Positions 1 through 7,399 of a stretch of 10,263 nt of DNA are shown piece by piece. The notes beneath the pieces were generated by a model that had not been told where the DNA came from, did not search any database, and saw only the letters and a list, made by a program, of their open reading frames with translations. The translations under genes and the position numbers were made by a program. Origin of the DNA: an uncultured Anaerolineaceae bacterium (lineage in GTDB: Bacteria > Chloroflexota > Anaerolineae > Promineifilales > Promineifilaceae); NCBI GenBank assembly GCA_937967805.1, contig CALBTC010000403.1:1-10263 (forward strand). Direction: 5' to 3'. The first letter of the stretch is position 1. Each line of letters opens with the position of its first letter.

Positions 1-46
1 AATCGGTGATCGGCATCCGCCGTAATTGGTGATCGTTTTGGCCCGG
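1..46. mobile_element. Two imperfect 23-bp tandem repeat units, possible insertion-sequence end
   Basis: Two units start with almost identical 12-mers, AATCGGTGATCG at 1-12 and AATTGGTGATCG at 24-35 (11 of 12 match). The rest of each unit is only loosely alike, with a shared C/G-rich end. Multiple spaced repeats of this style are known at the termini of IS21-family elements, so this may be the inner edge of such an element lying off the left end of the window. No transposase is visible here. The block sits immediately before a MauE-like reading frame that lacks its N-terminal half, which fits an insertion or rearrangement junction. The repeat is seen directly; the IS assignment is an inference. 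Confidence 0.35.
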
Positions 47-54
47 ATTATGCA

Positions 55-438
55 ATGTTGACTTCGTTTTTGCTAGCCACAAACATCAATATCGTCCGCA
101 AAAGAGAATTACCCTGCTTTTGTTTTGGCACTGGCAACTTGGACAAGATAGGCTGGCATACGGTAGCTAGAATTTTGCTGATGTTAATTGTTTCACTTGT
201 TTTAGTGTTTACTCCCCACCTCCCGTATGAGATAAGTGTTTTACTTTCCGTGCCAGTTGCGATTTTTGTTCCCCTTGTAATGTTGACAATATTTGGGCTC
301 CTCGTGCTGTCAGTGGTTGAAGTCGTTCCGCTGGTTGTTAAGGCCTGGACGGCACCAGCTGTTGCCCGTCCTAAGAGAACAATGAATCTTGTCTGGCAGC
401 GTGAGCTGCTAGACGAAAAGGAGGAAGCGTTGTTGTGA
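55..438 (+). CDS. MauE/DoxX-type membrane protein, 5'-truncated
   Basis: The 127-residue frame resembles the C-terminal half of the MauE (methylamine utilisation)/DoxX membrane family. It begins within a hydrophobic stretch, then has a basic loop and a PCFCFG motif (C21, C23). The typical 'xGWxTVAR' segment into a transmembrane helix follows (about 37-55), with a second long hydrophobic region at about 60-95 and a charged tail. MauE proteins are usually about 180-200 residues with about four helices, so roughly the first two helices are missing. All three forward frames have stops within the first 33 bases (7-9 in the same frame), so the missing part is not just upstream in frame. MauE is known to be needed for MauA accumulation, probably with MauD in disulfide formation. 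The stop overlaps the GTG of the next gene by 4 bp. It may still be translated from ATG 55, but function is doubtful. Confidence 0.6.
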   Translation: MLTSFLLATNINIVRKRELPCFCFGTGNLDKIGWHTVARILLMLIVSLVLVFTPHLPYEISVLLSVPVAIFVPLVMLTIFGLLVLSVVEVVPLVVKAWTAPAVARPKRTMNLVWQRELLDEKEEALL

Positions 439-1025
439 GTGGCTTGTGGTTGGTTAGCTATGTTGCATTGTGGATTTTGGTTGTTGTTTTAGCGGTGATA
501 GTGCTTGGCTTGGTGCGTCAGCTTGGCCTCATTCATCTTAGGATTGGTGAAGAGGAAAGTGGTTTACTGAAAACGCAAGAAGGGCTAGAGTTGGGCGTCT
601 CAGCTCCTGATTTTGAAGCAACAGACATTGTTGGCCAAACGAAGATTTCATTAGCTGGTTTAAGAAAGAGGCCAAGCATCCTGGTCTTTGTCTCTCAATC
701 TTGTCCTGCTTGCCAGGAGTTGATGCCTCACATCACCGAGTTTCAAAAATCCCAGAACGGAAATGTTGATCTGATCCTCTTCAATCGGGCACCGATACAA
801 AATAGCCTAGAGTTGGTTAAAAATTATGGATTAACGTTTCCTGTCATTGCCGACGATACTGGAGTCATATTCAAAAAGTATGAAATACAGGCCACGCCTT
901 TTGTTTACCATGTAGATAAATCAGGAGTTGTTAAGCAGCGAGGCGTCGTCAATAGTTCAGAAGGTCTTGAAGCTCTGCTAAACAATAACAGTTCATCAGA
1001 GACAACAGCAGCGCTTCCCATATAG
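435..1025 (+). CDS. MauD-like membrane-anchored thioredoxin/redoxin
   Basis: The protein has 196 residues. One N-terminal transmembrane helix (about 4-28) is followed by a thioredoxin-fold redoxin domain (about 50-180) on the outer side of the membrane. The active site reads SQSCPACQ (C90, C93), and the cis-proline loop is ATPF (P155). The spacer 'RIGEEESGLL...EGLELGVSAPDF' is typical of MauD, the disulfide-handling protein needed for correct folding of the cysteine-rich MauA subunit. A GTG start is chosen: AGGAGG at 419-424 lies 10 nt upstream and the start overlaps the previous stop (GTGA). The order MauE, MauD, then a Cys-rich Tat substrate matches the mau maturation module. The likely role is oxidising or isomerising disulfides in the product of the next gene. 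Thioredoxin fold and topology are certain; the MauD assignment is strong from sequence and context. A TlpA/ResA-type thioredoxin is the alternative. Confidence 0.85.
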   Translation: MSGLWLVSYVALWILVVVLAVIVLGLVRQLGLIHLRIGEEESGLLKTQEGLELGVSAPDFEATDIVGQTKISLAGLRKRPSILVFVSQSCPACQELMPHITEFQKSQNGNVDLILFNRAPIQNSLELVKNYGLTFPVIADDTGVIFKKYEIQATPFVYHVDKSGVVKQRGVVNSSEGLEALLNNNSSSETTAALPI

Positions 1026-1044
1026 ATAATATGAGGAGGTTAGC

Positions 1045-1407
1045 ATGTCAGTAGATGAAAGAGTGACTAGAAGTTTGGCTCGTGGATTATCGCGTCGCAG
1101 CTTTTTGAAAACGGCCGGTGCCTTTGTTGCTGGATTAGGTCTTGCTCTGGCAGGAACACCCAGGCCAGCTAGTGCGGAACTGTTTTGTTGTCCAGGTCCT
1201 GAATGTTCGGGGTGTCGAAATTTAGGTTCTACCTGTCCAATTGGTTACACTAAGCAAAGCAGTTTCCAATGCTGTATAGCTGACTATCAATACACATGTA
1301 CCGTCTGTAAACAAAATGGTACCAGCTATACTTGCTGCTGTGCCCATGATGATCTAGTATGTTGTCAGGGACAACCAAATTGTGCCAACGAATTGCCTTC
1401 AGCTTAG
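1045..1407 (+). CDS. Tat-exported cysteine-rich MauA-like small protein without tryptophan
   Basis: The protein has 120 residues, with an excellent Shine-Dalgarno (GAGGAGGT, 1033-1040) 4 nt before the ATG and 19 bp after the previous stop. The leader has a twin-arginine motif SRRSFLK (16-22), a hydrophobic core and an ASA cleavage site (after 44). The long 'VDERVTRSLARGLSRRSFL' leader resembles that of methylamine dehydrogenase light chain (MauA). The mature part is about 76 residues with 15 cysteines (48, 49, 54, 57, 64, 76, 77, 85, 88, 97-99, 106, 107, 113). It includes CxxC and several CC pairs, plus a 'CxxC...TCPxG' stretch as in MauA. MauA has 12 Cys in six disulfides and two Trp that form TTQ. 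This protein has no Trp at all, so it cannot be a TTQ enzyme subunit. Possible roles are a structural or metal-binding secreted protein, a peptide effector, or a non-catalytic relative. Function is unknown; export and Cys-rich folding are well supported. Confidence 0.85.
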   Translation: MSVDERVTRSLARGLSRRSFLKTAGAFVAGLGLALAGTPRPASAELFCCPGPECSGCRNLGSTCPIGYTKQSSFQCCIADYQYTCTVCKQNGTSYTCCCAHDDLVCCQGQPNCANELPSA

Positions 1408-1449
1408 TAGTTAATGGCTGTCTTTTGCATTGACATTTGGCAGATAGTT

Positions 1450-1473
1450 GGAGAGTGCAGTTTCGTACTCTCC
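1450..1473 (+). terminator. Hairpin with T-rich tail after the MauA-like gene
   Basis: GGAGAGTGC (1450-1458) pairs with GTACTCTCC (1465-1473), nine pairs including one G-T, around a 6-nt loop. A T-rich stretch, interrupted by other bases, follows to about 1489. It lies 42 bp after the MauA-like stop and fits an intrinsic terminator for the three-gene operon, though the T-tract is not ideal. It also occupies the region of a possible TTG start (1448) for the next gene, which argues against that start. Confidence 0.5.
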
Positions 1474-1492
1474 AATCTCAATTTCTTTTGGA

Positions 1493-4447
1493 ATGAAGAT
1501 TAAGGCTTTTTCAGCTATTAACAGGAGCAGAGGAAAAGTTAATGCTCTGAGAATAGGTTATATTCTTGTTATCGTCATTGCGTTCTTTATTGTCGGCTGC
1601 CAGGATGATGTACCATCAATACCCCTGGAGGTTGCTACACCAAACGTGCTTAGCACTGCGACAGCTACCTCTTCCAAAATTCAATCAACGCCAATAGTCA
1701 CAGAGAGATTGACAGCTACCAACGTGCCCACGACTACACCAGCCCCAGTTTCTAGAACGCCAACGCTGACCCCGAATATATCTGACGATGCGCTTATACT
1801 TGATATTCAACTTAGTAGTGACGCAGCGGAGGTTAAGGCTATCTGGCAGGAATGGGCGCAGCAGTTAAGCGAGGCGAGTAGCCAGACTATTTTGGTTCGG
1901 CCAAGCTCGGCTACGGAAGTGGAAACAATGCAAGCCCTTCAATCGGGGGATGTTCATATTGCTTTTCTATCCTCTTTGGCCTATGTGTTAGGTATAGAGC
2001 AAGGGCAGATCGAGGTGGCGGCTATGTCGGTGGGGCATGGACGAGCCAGCACGGCCGTTATGTTTATCACTCGCATAGATTCTGGCCTGGTACCTGGTGA
2101 ACCGCCGGAAGTTTTACAACAGCTAGCTGGCAAACGGCCGTGTCAGCCAGACCCCGCTAAAACGTCATTTCTACTTACCGGAGAAATCGTAATACCTGCC
2201 GGACTGTTGGCCTTACATAGTGTAGAAGCGGGTCAACCGGTAACGCTCGTTGGCGGAGCAGACACCGCCTTTTACCCCGATCTCCATACGGCCGTTTTTC
2301 AGGATGAATGTGACTATGCTGTGGTTGATGCCGTTGACCCAGAAATTTTTGCAAATTCTAGACCGGGTGAATTGAGCCATATCTACTTTGAGCAATATGC
2401 GGAGGAGATGCAGATTTTATATACAACGCCGCCCATTATGCCGTTTAGCGTGGTGGCTCTTTCGCCTCAGCTAGAGCCATCTGTGCGAGAAGCAGTGACA
2501 CAAGCGGTTTTGGCGATACCAGGGGCTTTTCCCGACATAGAATATGAGCCACTGGATGAGACGCTGTATGAGGAATTCAGTCGAATCGTCGCTGCCTCTG
2601 GGATTGATATTGAGGCGATGTTAGCAAACCTGGGGACAGGGACGGAAGAGGCCGCCTCTCCATCTGATTGGGTTGCCGCCCCTGCCGATACCATTGTCAT
2701 TGATGTCCAGCCACGGGGTGGGGCACCCTTTTTACCCTTTATTGCTCAAAGCCAACAGCCCCTGAACCGGCTGGTGATGCCCGCCATATACGCCGAACTA
2801 GTGCGCCTGGATGCCCAGGGCAGCTATGTGCCATTGCTGGTTCAAGAAGTGCCCACGCTAGAAAATGGCCTGGTTCGCTTCGTAGGCGAAGGCGAAGATG
2901 AACAGCTTGAAGTGGAATTTCGCCTACCTCCCAATGCCCAATGGCAGGATGGTGCGCTGCTCACGGCCGCCGACCTCGTTTTCTCCTGGCATCTGGTCAT
3001 GCGGCCAGAATGGCCGGGGTCACACAGCAGCCAGGCAGGTGTAGGCTTCGCCCCAGAAATTTACGTCGCAGAAGTTGAAGCAGTAGCCGATGACCGGATT
3101 GTGTACCGCTTTATGAGCCAGCGTCAAGCACGAGAGGCGGCGCAAACGGGCGGTCAACTAGCAGACCCCATGCTCTACGCCGATTTAGCTCAGCAGGTTG
3201 GCCCGGTCGTGCCGCTGGATTTTCTGGACGTGGGGCGCAACGTATTCCCTCAGCATCTGCTGCAAAATATCCTAGCAAGCGACATCCTCAGTAGCGATTT
3301 TGCCCAACGGCCGATCTTTGCTGGCCCATACCGGCTGGTAGAAGGGGGCGGAGATAGCGAACCTGTGGTGCTAGAAGCGTTTGCCGATTTTGTCCTCGGT
3401 GAACCAGCCATCGAGCGGGTTGTGTTTGGGTCTACTTATTACTCAGTCATTGCCGAGCCGTATTGGCAAGAGCCAGAGTCATTGGCAGCGGCTCTGGCGG
3501 CCGGAGCCATTCAAGCGCAGTTGGGTTTGCCAGCCGTGCGCATCCGCGAAGGCGCTGACCCCCGCGCTTTTGACGCGCTGCCCGGCACGCAGTGGGGTCC
3601 CCGTTTTGGCTGGGAGGTGCTGGATTTTAACCTGGACAATCCGCACTTAGCAGATTTGCAGGTGCGCCAGGCGATTGCTCACGCCCTTGACCGGCAGACG
3701 ATTATTGAAGAAACAGTATCGGGTTATGGTACTTTGATGCAAAGCTATCTGCCACCATGGCATCCAGAGTATGCCGGGGATGGCAATTTGCCTGCGTATC
3801 CGTTTGATCCGGCGCGGGCTAGAGATCTGTTAACGGCCGCTGGCTATGATCTCAGCCAATTTCCGGCTACGCACCCCACGCGGGGGCCGCTCATTTTGCA
3901 GTTAGCCTCAATGGATGTAGCCGCTTACCCACGCCAGGGAACGGCCGCGCTCATTCAGGAATTTCTGGCCAATGTGGGCATCCAGGTGGAGATAAGCTTT
4001 TACGGCTACACGGAGTTTGAAGGTCAGGACTGCACAGCGGTTCGCAACGGCCGTCAATTTGATCTGGGGCTAGCGGGTTGGTTAGGTGGTGCGCGCTACT
4101 ATTTGTGGTGGGTAGAACACGTCACCCACAGTGGCAGTATCCCCACCCCCGCCAATGGTTGTCCCTTGGACAAAGCGAACTGGACAGGCTGGCAAAACGG
4201 GCGTGTCGATGATATTGTGCCACAGTTAATGGAAGGCAGGTTGGCTTTAGAGGAGCCGGACACCTACTTTGCCCTGTGGGTGGAGCATCAGCAGTTGTGG
4301 GCAACGGAACTACCCAGCCTGCCGCTGTTTAACGTGCAACGGCCAATTGTGATTGCCACAGAGTTGCAGGGGGTGGCCGCCAGTCCGTTCGCCTTTGAAG
4401 GGGGTGTGCAAGATACCTGGAATATCTTTGCCTGGGAGCTAAAGTAG
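1493..4447 (+). CDS. Lipoprotein fusing PhnD-like and SBP_bac_5 solute-binding domains
   Basis: A 984-residue predicted lipoprotein. It has a basic n-region, hydrophobic helix and lipobox ending IVGC (C36), then a Thr/Pro/Ser-rich linker to about residue 95. Residues about 100-380 resemble the PhnD-like phosphate/phosphonate periplasmic-binding family ('LQSGDVHIAFLSSLAYVLG', 'DYAVVDAVDPE'). Residues about 420-984 resemble SBP_bac_5, the peptide/nickel ABC binding family (PIYAELVRL-like start, 'PPNAQWQDGALLTAADLVFSW', 'DLQVRQAIAHALDRQTII'). Each domain would normally be a separate protein feeding an ABC transporter. No permease or ATPase gene is near, so partners are elsewhere or the protein acts as a sensor or scavenger. 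ATG 1493 is chosen because the upstream in-frame TTG 1448 lies in the hairpin; the ribosome site is weak. The N-terminal half looks lower in GC than the C-terminal half. The ligand is unknown. Confidence 0.82.
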   Translation: MKIKAFSAINRSRGKVNALRIGYILVIVIAFFIVGCQDDVPSIPLEVATPNVLSTATATSSKIQSTPIVTERLTATNVPTTTPAPVSRTPTLTPNISDDALILDIQLSSDAAEVKAIWQEWAQQLSEASSQTILVRPSSATEVETMQALQSGDVHIAFLSSLAYVLGIEQGQIEVAAMSVGHGRASTAVMFITRIDSGLVPGEPPEVLQQLAGKRPCQPDPAKTSFLLTGEIVIPAGLLALHSVEAGQPVTLVGGADTAFYPDLHTAVFQDECDYAVVDAVDPEIFANSRPGELSHIYFEQYAEEMQILYTTPPIMPFSVVALSPQLEPSVREAVTQAVLAIPGAFPDIEYEPLDETLYEEFSRIVAASGIDIEAMLANLGTGTEEAASPSDWVAAPADTIVIDVQPRGGAPFLPFIAQSQQPLNRLVMPAIYAELVRLDAQGSYVPLLVQEVPTLENGLVRFVGEGEDEQLEVEFRLPPNAQWQDGALLTAADLVFSWHLVMRPEWPGSHSSQAGVGFAPEIYVAEVEAVADDRIVYRFMSQRQAREAAQTGGQLADPMLYADLAQQVGPVVPLDFLDVGRNVFPQHLLQNILASDILSSDFAQRPIFAGPYRLVEGGGDSEPVVLEAFADFVLGEPAIERVVFGSTYYSVIAEPYWQEPESLAAALAAGAIQAQLGLPAVRIREGADPRAFDALPGTQWGPRFGWEVLDFNLDNPHLADLQVRQAIAHALDRQTIIEETVSGYGTLMQSYLPPWHPEYAGDGNLPAYPFDPARARDLLTAAGYDLSQFPATHPTRGPLILQLASMDVAAYPRQGTAALIQEFLANVGIQVEISFYGYTEFEGQDCTAVRNGRQFDLGLAGWLGGARYYLWWVEHVTHSGSIPTPANGCPLDKANWTGWQNGRVDDIVPQLMEGRLALEEPDTYFALWVEHQQLWATELPSLPLFNVQRPIVIATELQGVAASPFAFEGGVQDTWNIFAWELK

Positions 4448-4483
4448 GTTATCAATCGCACCAAAAAATATAGATAGAAATCT

Positions 4484-5569
4484 TCAGTCGCCGGTTGGGG
4501 CAACGGCCGTTGACCGTTCCACAACTTGCTCAGGAATAGGCGTGTGCACAACCTCGTAGCGAATGTACACTGCCAGAACAAACAGCAGCAGCCCCACCGT
4601 CTGGTGCGATAACGCCAGGAAGATCGGCACGCTGAACCAGATGGTGCTCACACCTAGCACAATTTGCACCGCCACCAGCCACAGAAAGTAAACCACAGCC
4701 TTGTGGACGTTGGCTGAGTACGCATGTCGCCGGGTAATGAAGTAGAGCCAAACGGCCGCACCCAGCACCACAAAAGCAAACCAGCGATGCACAAAATGAA
4801 CTCCTACAGGTGAAGAGATCAGGTTTTGCCACCAGGCATCAAACTGGGCAAACAAATTGGTAGGAATCCAGCGCCCGGCCATCAGCGGCCATGTGTTAGA
4901 AATCCAGCCGGCCTTCAGACCAGCCACAAATCCGCCGTAAGTGATCTGAATTACCAAAACGACCAATACCAACGCCGACAAAACGTAAGGCAAGGAGCCA
5001 CGTCCTTCTTTGATCACCTTAGGGAAGCCGTGCCGGTGGCGCAGCGCCGTCCACATCGTCAGAGCCAGCAAAAAGAGGGCCATGAGCAGGTGAATCGTGA
5101 GCCGGAAATGGTCCACCGCCGGATTTTCTACCAGGCCGCTGCTGACCATGTACCAGCCCAGGAATCCCTGAAAGCCAAACAGTGCCGCAATGGCCAGATA
5201 AACGGCCGATCTCCGCCACGGAATAATCCCTTTGTACAGATAATAAAAGAGGGGAATCACCACAACCAGCCCGGCAAAGCGGGCAATGAGACGATGAAGA
5301 TACTCGACATAAAAAATGCGCTTGTATCCTTCCAGCGACATATTGTAGTTAACAAACCGGCCTTCGGGCGTCTGCTGATATTTGGCAAACTCAGCTTCCC
5401 AGGCGGCTTCACCAATGGGGGGAATAACGCCACTAATCGGGTTCCACTCCACAATCGAAAGCCCGGATCGCGTCAGACGGACGTAGCCGCCAAACACCAC
5501 CATGATCATGATGAGACCACACACCACTAATAGCCAGCGAATGATTCTTTTATTGTCTTGTTCTGACAT
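4484..5569 (-). CDS. ctaA: Heme A synthase (Cox15/CtaA, cysteine-free type)
   Basis: A 361-residue polytopic membrane protein with about eight helices. It oxidises the C8 methyl of heme O to the formyl of heme A for aa3-type cytochrome oxidase. Diagnostic features are the N-terminal 'GGYVRLTRSGLSIVEWNP' segment, the EYLHR motif (E89, H92), H160 in the 'FRLTIHLLMA' helix, H261 in 'HFVHRW' and H322 in 'ALSHQT'. These are the expected heme-ligand histidines of the two half-domains. The first extracellular loop has no cysteine pair, unlike Bacillus CtaA, so this is the Cox15-like type. The start at 5569 is chosen because AGGAG lies 7 nt before it; an ATG seven codons upstream has no such site. 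It converges on the solute-binding gene with a 36-bp gap and no clear terminator. No ctaB or oxidase genes are in view. The 16-bp inverted repeat begins 24 bp upstream of the start. Confidence 0.94.
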   Translation of the reverse strand: MSEQDNKRIIRWLLVVCGLIMIMVVFGGYVRLTRSGLSIVEWNPISGVIPPIGEAAWEAEFAKYQQTPEGRFVNYNMSLEGYKRIFYVEYLHRLIARFAGLVVVIPLFYYLYKGIIPWRRSAVYLAIAALFGFQGFLGWYMVSSGLVENPAVDHFRLTIHLLMALFLLALTMWTALRHRHGFPKVIKEGRGSLPYVLSALVLVVLVIQITYGGFVAGLKAGWISNTWPLMAGRWIPTNLFAQFDAWWQNLISSPVGVHFVHRWFAFVVLGAAVWLYFITRRHAYSANVHKAVVYFLWLVAVQIVLGVSTIWFSVPIFLALSHQTVGLLLFVLAVYIRYEVVHTPIPEQVVERSTAVAPTGD

Positions 5570-5592
5570 GCTTTTCTCCTGCAATATCACTT

Positions 5593-5651
5593 AGACCCTA
5601 AGGGTTTGTCTTGAGTCAGCTCAATTTGTTAATACCAAACCCTTAGGGTCT
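5593..5651. repeat. Perfect 16-bp inverted repeat of CCCTAAGGG type upstream of ctaA
   Basis: AGACCCTAAGGGTTTG (5593-5608) is the exact reverse complement of CAAACCCTTAGGGTCT (5636-5651), with a 27-nt spacer. Each arm is itself a near palindrome centred on CCCTAAGGG. The spacer holds a smaller symmetric element, TTGAG-TCAG-CTCAA (5611-5624). The nearest arm lies 24 bp before the ctaA start codon. It could be a double operator, an RNA hairpin in the ctaA leader, or a short dispersed repeat. The same core occurs upstream of ftsK. Confidence 0.8.
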
Positions 5652-5824
5652 GGCACGGATGATTATACCAATTTTGGCATACGTTTCAGCCCATAAAAAA
5701 CAGGTGGATGACATTTAGCGGAAATATGGATGATTTTTGTCAACAATTATTTGGGGCGAGTAGAACGGCCGTCTTTGCCGAAAGTAACAGGATATTTGCC
5801 TTATACCCCTTTCTGCTCAACCTC

Positions 5825-5833
5825 TGCTAAGAT
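5825..5833 (+). promoter_or_regulatory. Extended -10-like element for the hydrolase gene
   Basis: TGCTAAGAT reads as a TGn extension plus a -10-like hexamer (TAAGAT). It would place transcription start near 5840 and give a leader of about 36 nt. No good -35 box lies 17 bp upstream, as is usual for extended -10 promoters. Sequence resemblance only. Confidence 0.3.
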
Positions 5834-5875
5834 TAACCACATTATTCACGAGAACCCACCAAAACGAGACGAAAA

Positions 5876-7372
5876 ATGAAAAAATTAGGAATGTTATTAC
5901 TGCTGTTAAGCTTGAGCCTCATCGCCTGTGACGATGTATCCGATGAGTATGTGGAAGATATTTTTGACGAGCCGGTGGCGGATGAGGCGGACCTGGCTGA
6001 AGAGGATGTAGATGTAAATGATAGGGAAGGGGCGGAAACGGCCGTTGCCGCCACCAACAGCTTCCAATTTACCGACTGCCCCTTCGACGCCCCGGCTGAA
6101 ATAGAGTGCGGCTATCTTACCGTACCTGAAGATCGCAGCAGCGCCGATTCGCGCACGATCGAGCTGGCGGTGGCCATTGTTGCCGCGCCAGCTGGCGGCA
6201 GCGAACCGCCTGTCGTTTATCTGGCAGGTGGCCCGGGCGGCAGCGGCCTGGATGATTACGCCACCGACCCGGAAAGCTGGGAATATCCCTTTTTGCAAAA
6301 CCGCGACCTTATTTTGCTGGACCAGCGTGGTACCGGTTATTCGGAACCCACCCTGGACTGCCCTGAATTTGCTGAGGTAGATGAGCAGGAGAACCCCGAT
6401 GCTCTCTGCTATGAGCGGCTGATTGATGAAGGTATCAACCTTATGGCTTACAACACGCGGGAAAACGCCGCCGATGTGGCCGATCTGCGGACAGCGTTGG
6501 GCATAGTTGAGTGGGACTTGTTGGGCATTTCCTACGGCACCCGGCTGGCGCTGGAAGTGATGCGCAATCATCCCCAGGGCGTCCGCGCTGTCATCCTCGA
6601 TTCGCCCTTCCCGCCCAACGCCGACACGCCCGTAGACGAAGTTTATAGCGTCACCGACGCGCTCGCCGAGCTGTTTGCCGACTGCGAACGCGACGCTTAC
6701 TGCAGCGAAAATTACCCCAATCTGGAAGCGGTCTTTTTCGAAACCGTCCAGCGGCTGAACGAAGATGAAACGGCCGAAATTTACGGCGACGATCTGGTTT
6801 TTGCCCTCAGCAGCGCCTTTAACGATACAGAGCTGATACCGCTGTTGCCCTACGTCATTTACGAGGTAGCCAACGACAATTTTGACGCCCTGGACGAAAT
6901 CAGCAGCGCTGATGGCTTTGCCCGTACCCAGTACCAGGACGACGAAGATCGCAGCGACAGCGAGGGAATGTATAACTCGGTCATTTGTCACGATGAATAT
7001 GCGCTGGGGGATTACGAGCGGGTGGAAACGGCCGTCATCGGCAATATCCCTGTTGAGCTGGAAGGTGCCCTGCTGCAAAGCACCTTTGATCTGGTGAGCC
7101 TGTGTGAATATTGGAATCCGATGACGGCCGTGGACAATATGGCCGTCTCCAGCCCTATCCCCACGCTCATTTTGGTGGGCCAATACGACGTGGCCACTCC
7201 GCCACGTTGGGCTACCCTTACTGCCGCCACCTTGCCCAACAGCTACCTCTTCCTGGTGCCAGGCGCCGGTCATTCCCTGCTTAGCAGCGTAGAATGCACC
7301 GTGTCCCTCGGTGATGCGTTCTCGGAAAATTCAAACTACTCCCCTGTCGCGGTCTGCCGGGACGAGATTTAA
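5876..7372 (+). CDS. Secreted alpha/beta-hydrolase lipoprotein, peptidase S33 / TAP-like
   Basis: A 498-residue predicted lipoprotein. It has a short basic start, hydrophobic segment and lipobox LIAC (C18), then a very acidic linker (about 19-55, many D/E) that likely spaces the enzyme from the membrane. The catalytic domain has the S33 signatures: GGPGGSG oxyanion loop (118-124), DQRGTGYSEP (149-158), nucleophile elbow GISYG (S219), then D438 in 'GQYDVATPP' and H466 in 'GAGHS'. The last 70 residues with paired cysteines match the TAP-like C-terminal domain of extracellular tripeptidyl/prolyl aminopeptidase-type hydrolases. The probable role is cleaving short peptides, possibly with N-terminal proline, outside the cell; an esterase is possible. 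The Ser-Asp-His triad looks intact. The ATG start gives a perfect lipoprotein leader, but the ribosome site is weak (GAGA at 5866-5869). It stands alone, divergent from ctaA. Confidence 0.93.
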   Translation: MKKLGMLLLLLSLSLIACDDVSDEYVEDIFDEPVADEADLAEEDVDVNDREGAETAVAATNSFQFTDCPFDAPAEIECGYLTVPEDRSSADSRTIELAVAIVAAPAGGSEPPVVYLAGGPGGSGLDDYATDPESWEYPFLQNRDLILLDQRGTGYSEPTLDCPEFAEVDEQENPDALCYERLIDEGINLMAYNTRENAADVADLRTALGIVEWDLLGISYGTRLALEVMRNHPQGVRAVILDSPFPPNADTPVDEVYSVTDALAELFADCERDAYCSENYPNLEAVFFETVQRLNEDETAEIYGDDLVFALSSAFNDTELIPLLPYVIYEVANDNFDALDEISSADGFARTQYQDDEDRSDSEGMYNSVICHDEYALGDYERVETAVIGNIPVELEGALLQSTFDLVSLCEYWNPMTAVDNMAVSSPIPTLILVGQYDVATPPRWATLTAATLPNSYLFLVPGAGHSLLSSVECTVSLGDAFSENSNYSPVAVCRDEI

Positions 7373-7399
7373 TGGCCTTTCTTTTTTTAAATATACTTC

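Larger units (their letters stand above)
5570..5875. other. Divergent intergenic region between ctaA and the hydrolase gene
   Basis: This 306-bp divergent spacer must hold promoters for both flanking genes. It contains the 59-bp inverted repeat nearest ctaA, one ACGGCCGT octamer (5765-5772), a weak TTGTCA/TAGAAC pair (5737-5742, 5761-5766; 18-bp spacer) and an extended -10-like site close to the hydrolase gene. No RNA gene or small reading frame stood out. Confidence 0.6.

Noticed and set aside
1045..1407. True methylamine dehydrogenase light chain
   Set aside because: Leader and Cys-rich style agree, but there is no tryptophan for TTQ and no large subunit gene nearby.
1448..1492. Upstream TTG start for the solute-binding lipoprotein
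   Set aside because: It would place the start in the terminator-like hairpin and add 15 residues before the lipoprotein leader. ATG 1493 gives a more normal leader.
4826..5530. Open frame of 234 codons on the plus strand
   Set aside because: It is antisense to ctaA, gives a low-hydrophobic, Gln/Asn/His-rich product without a domain, and the ctaA reading is certain.
5906..7273. Long open frame of 455 codons on the minus strand
   Set aside because: It lies wholly inside the S33 hydrolase gene, whose signal peptide and catalytic triad are clear. The minus-strand product has no recognisable domain and is a shadow of codon bias.
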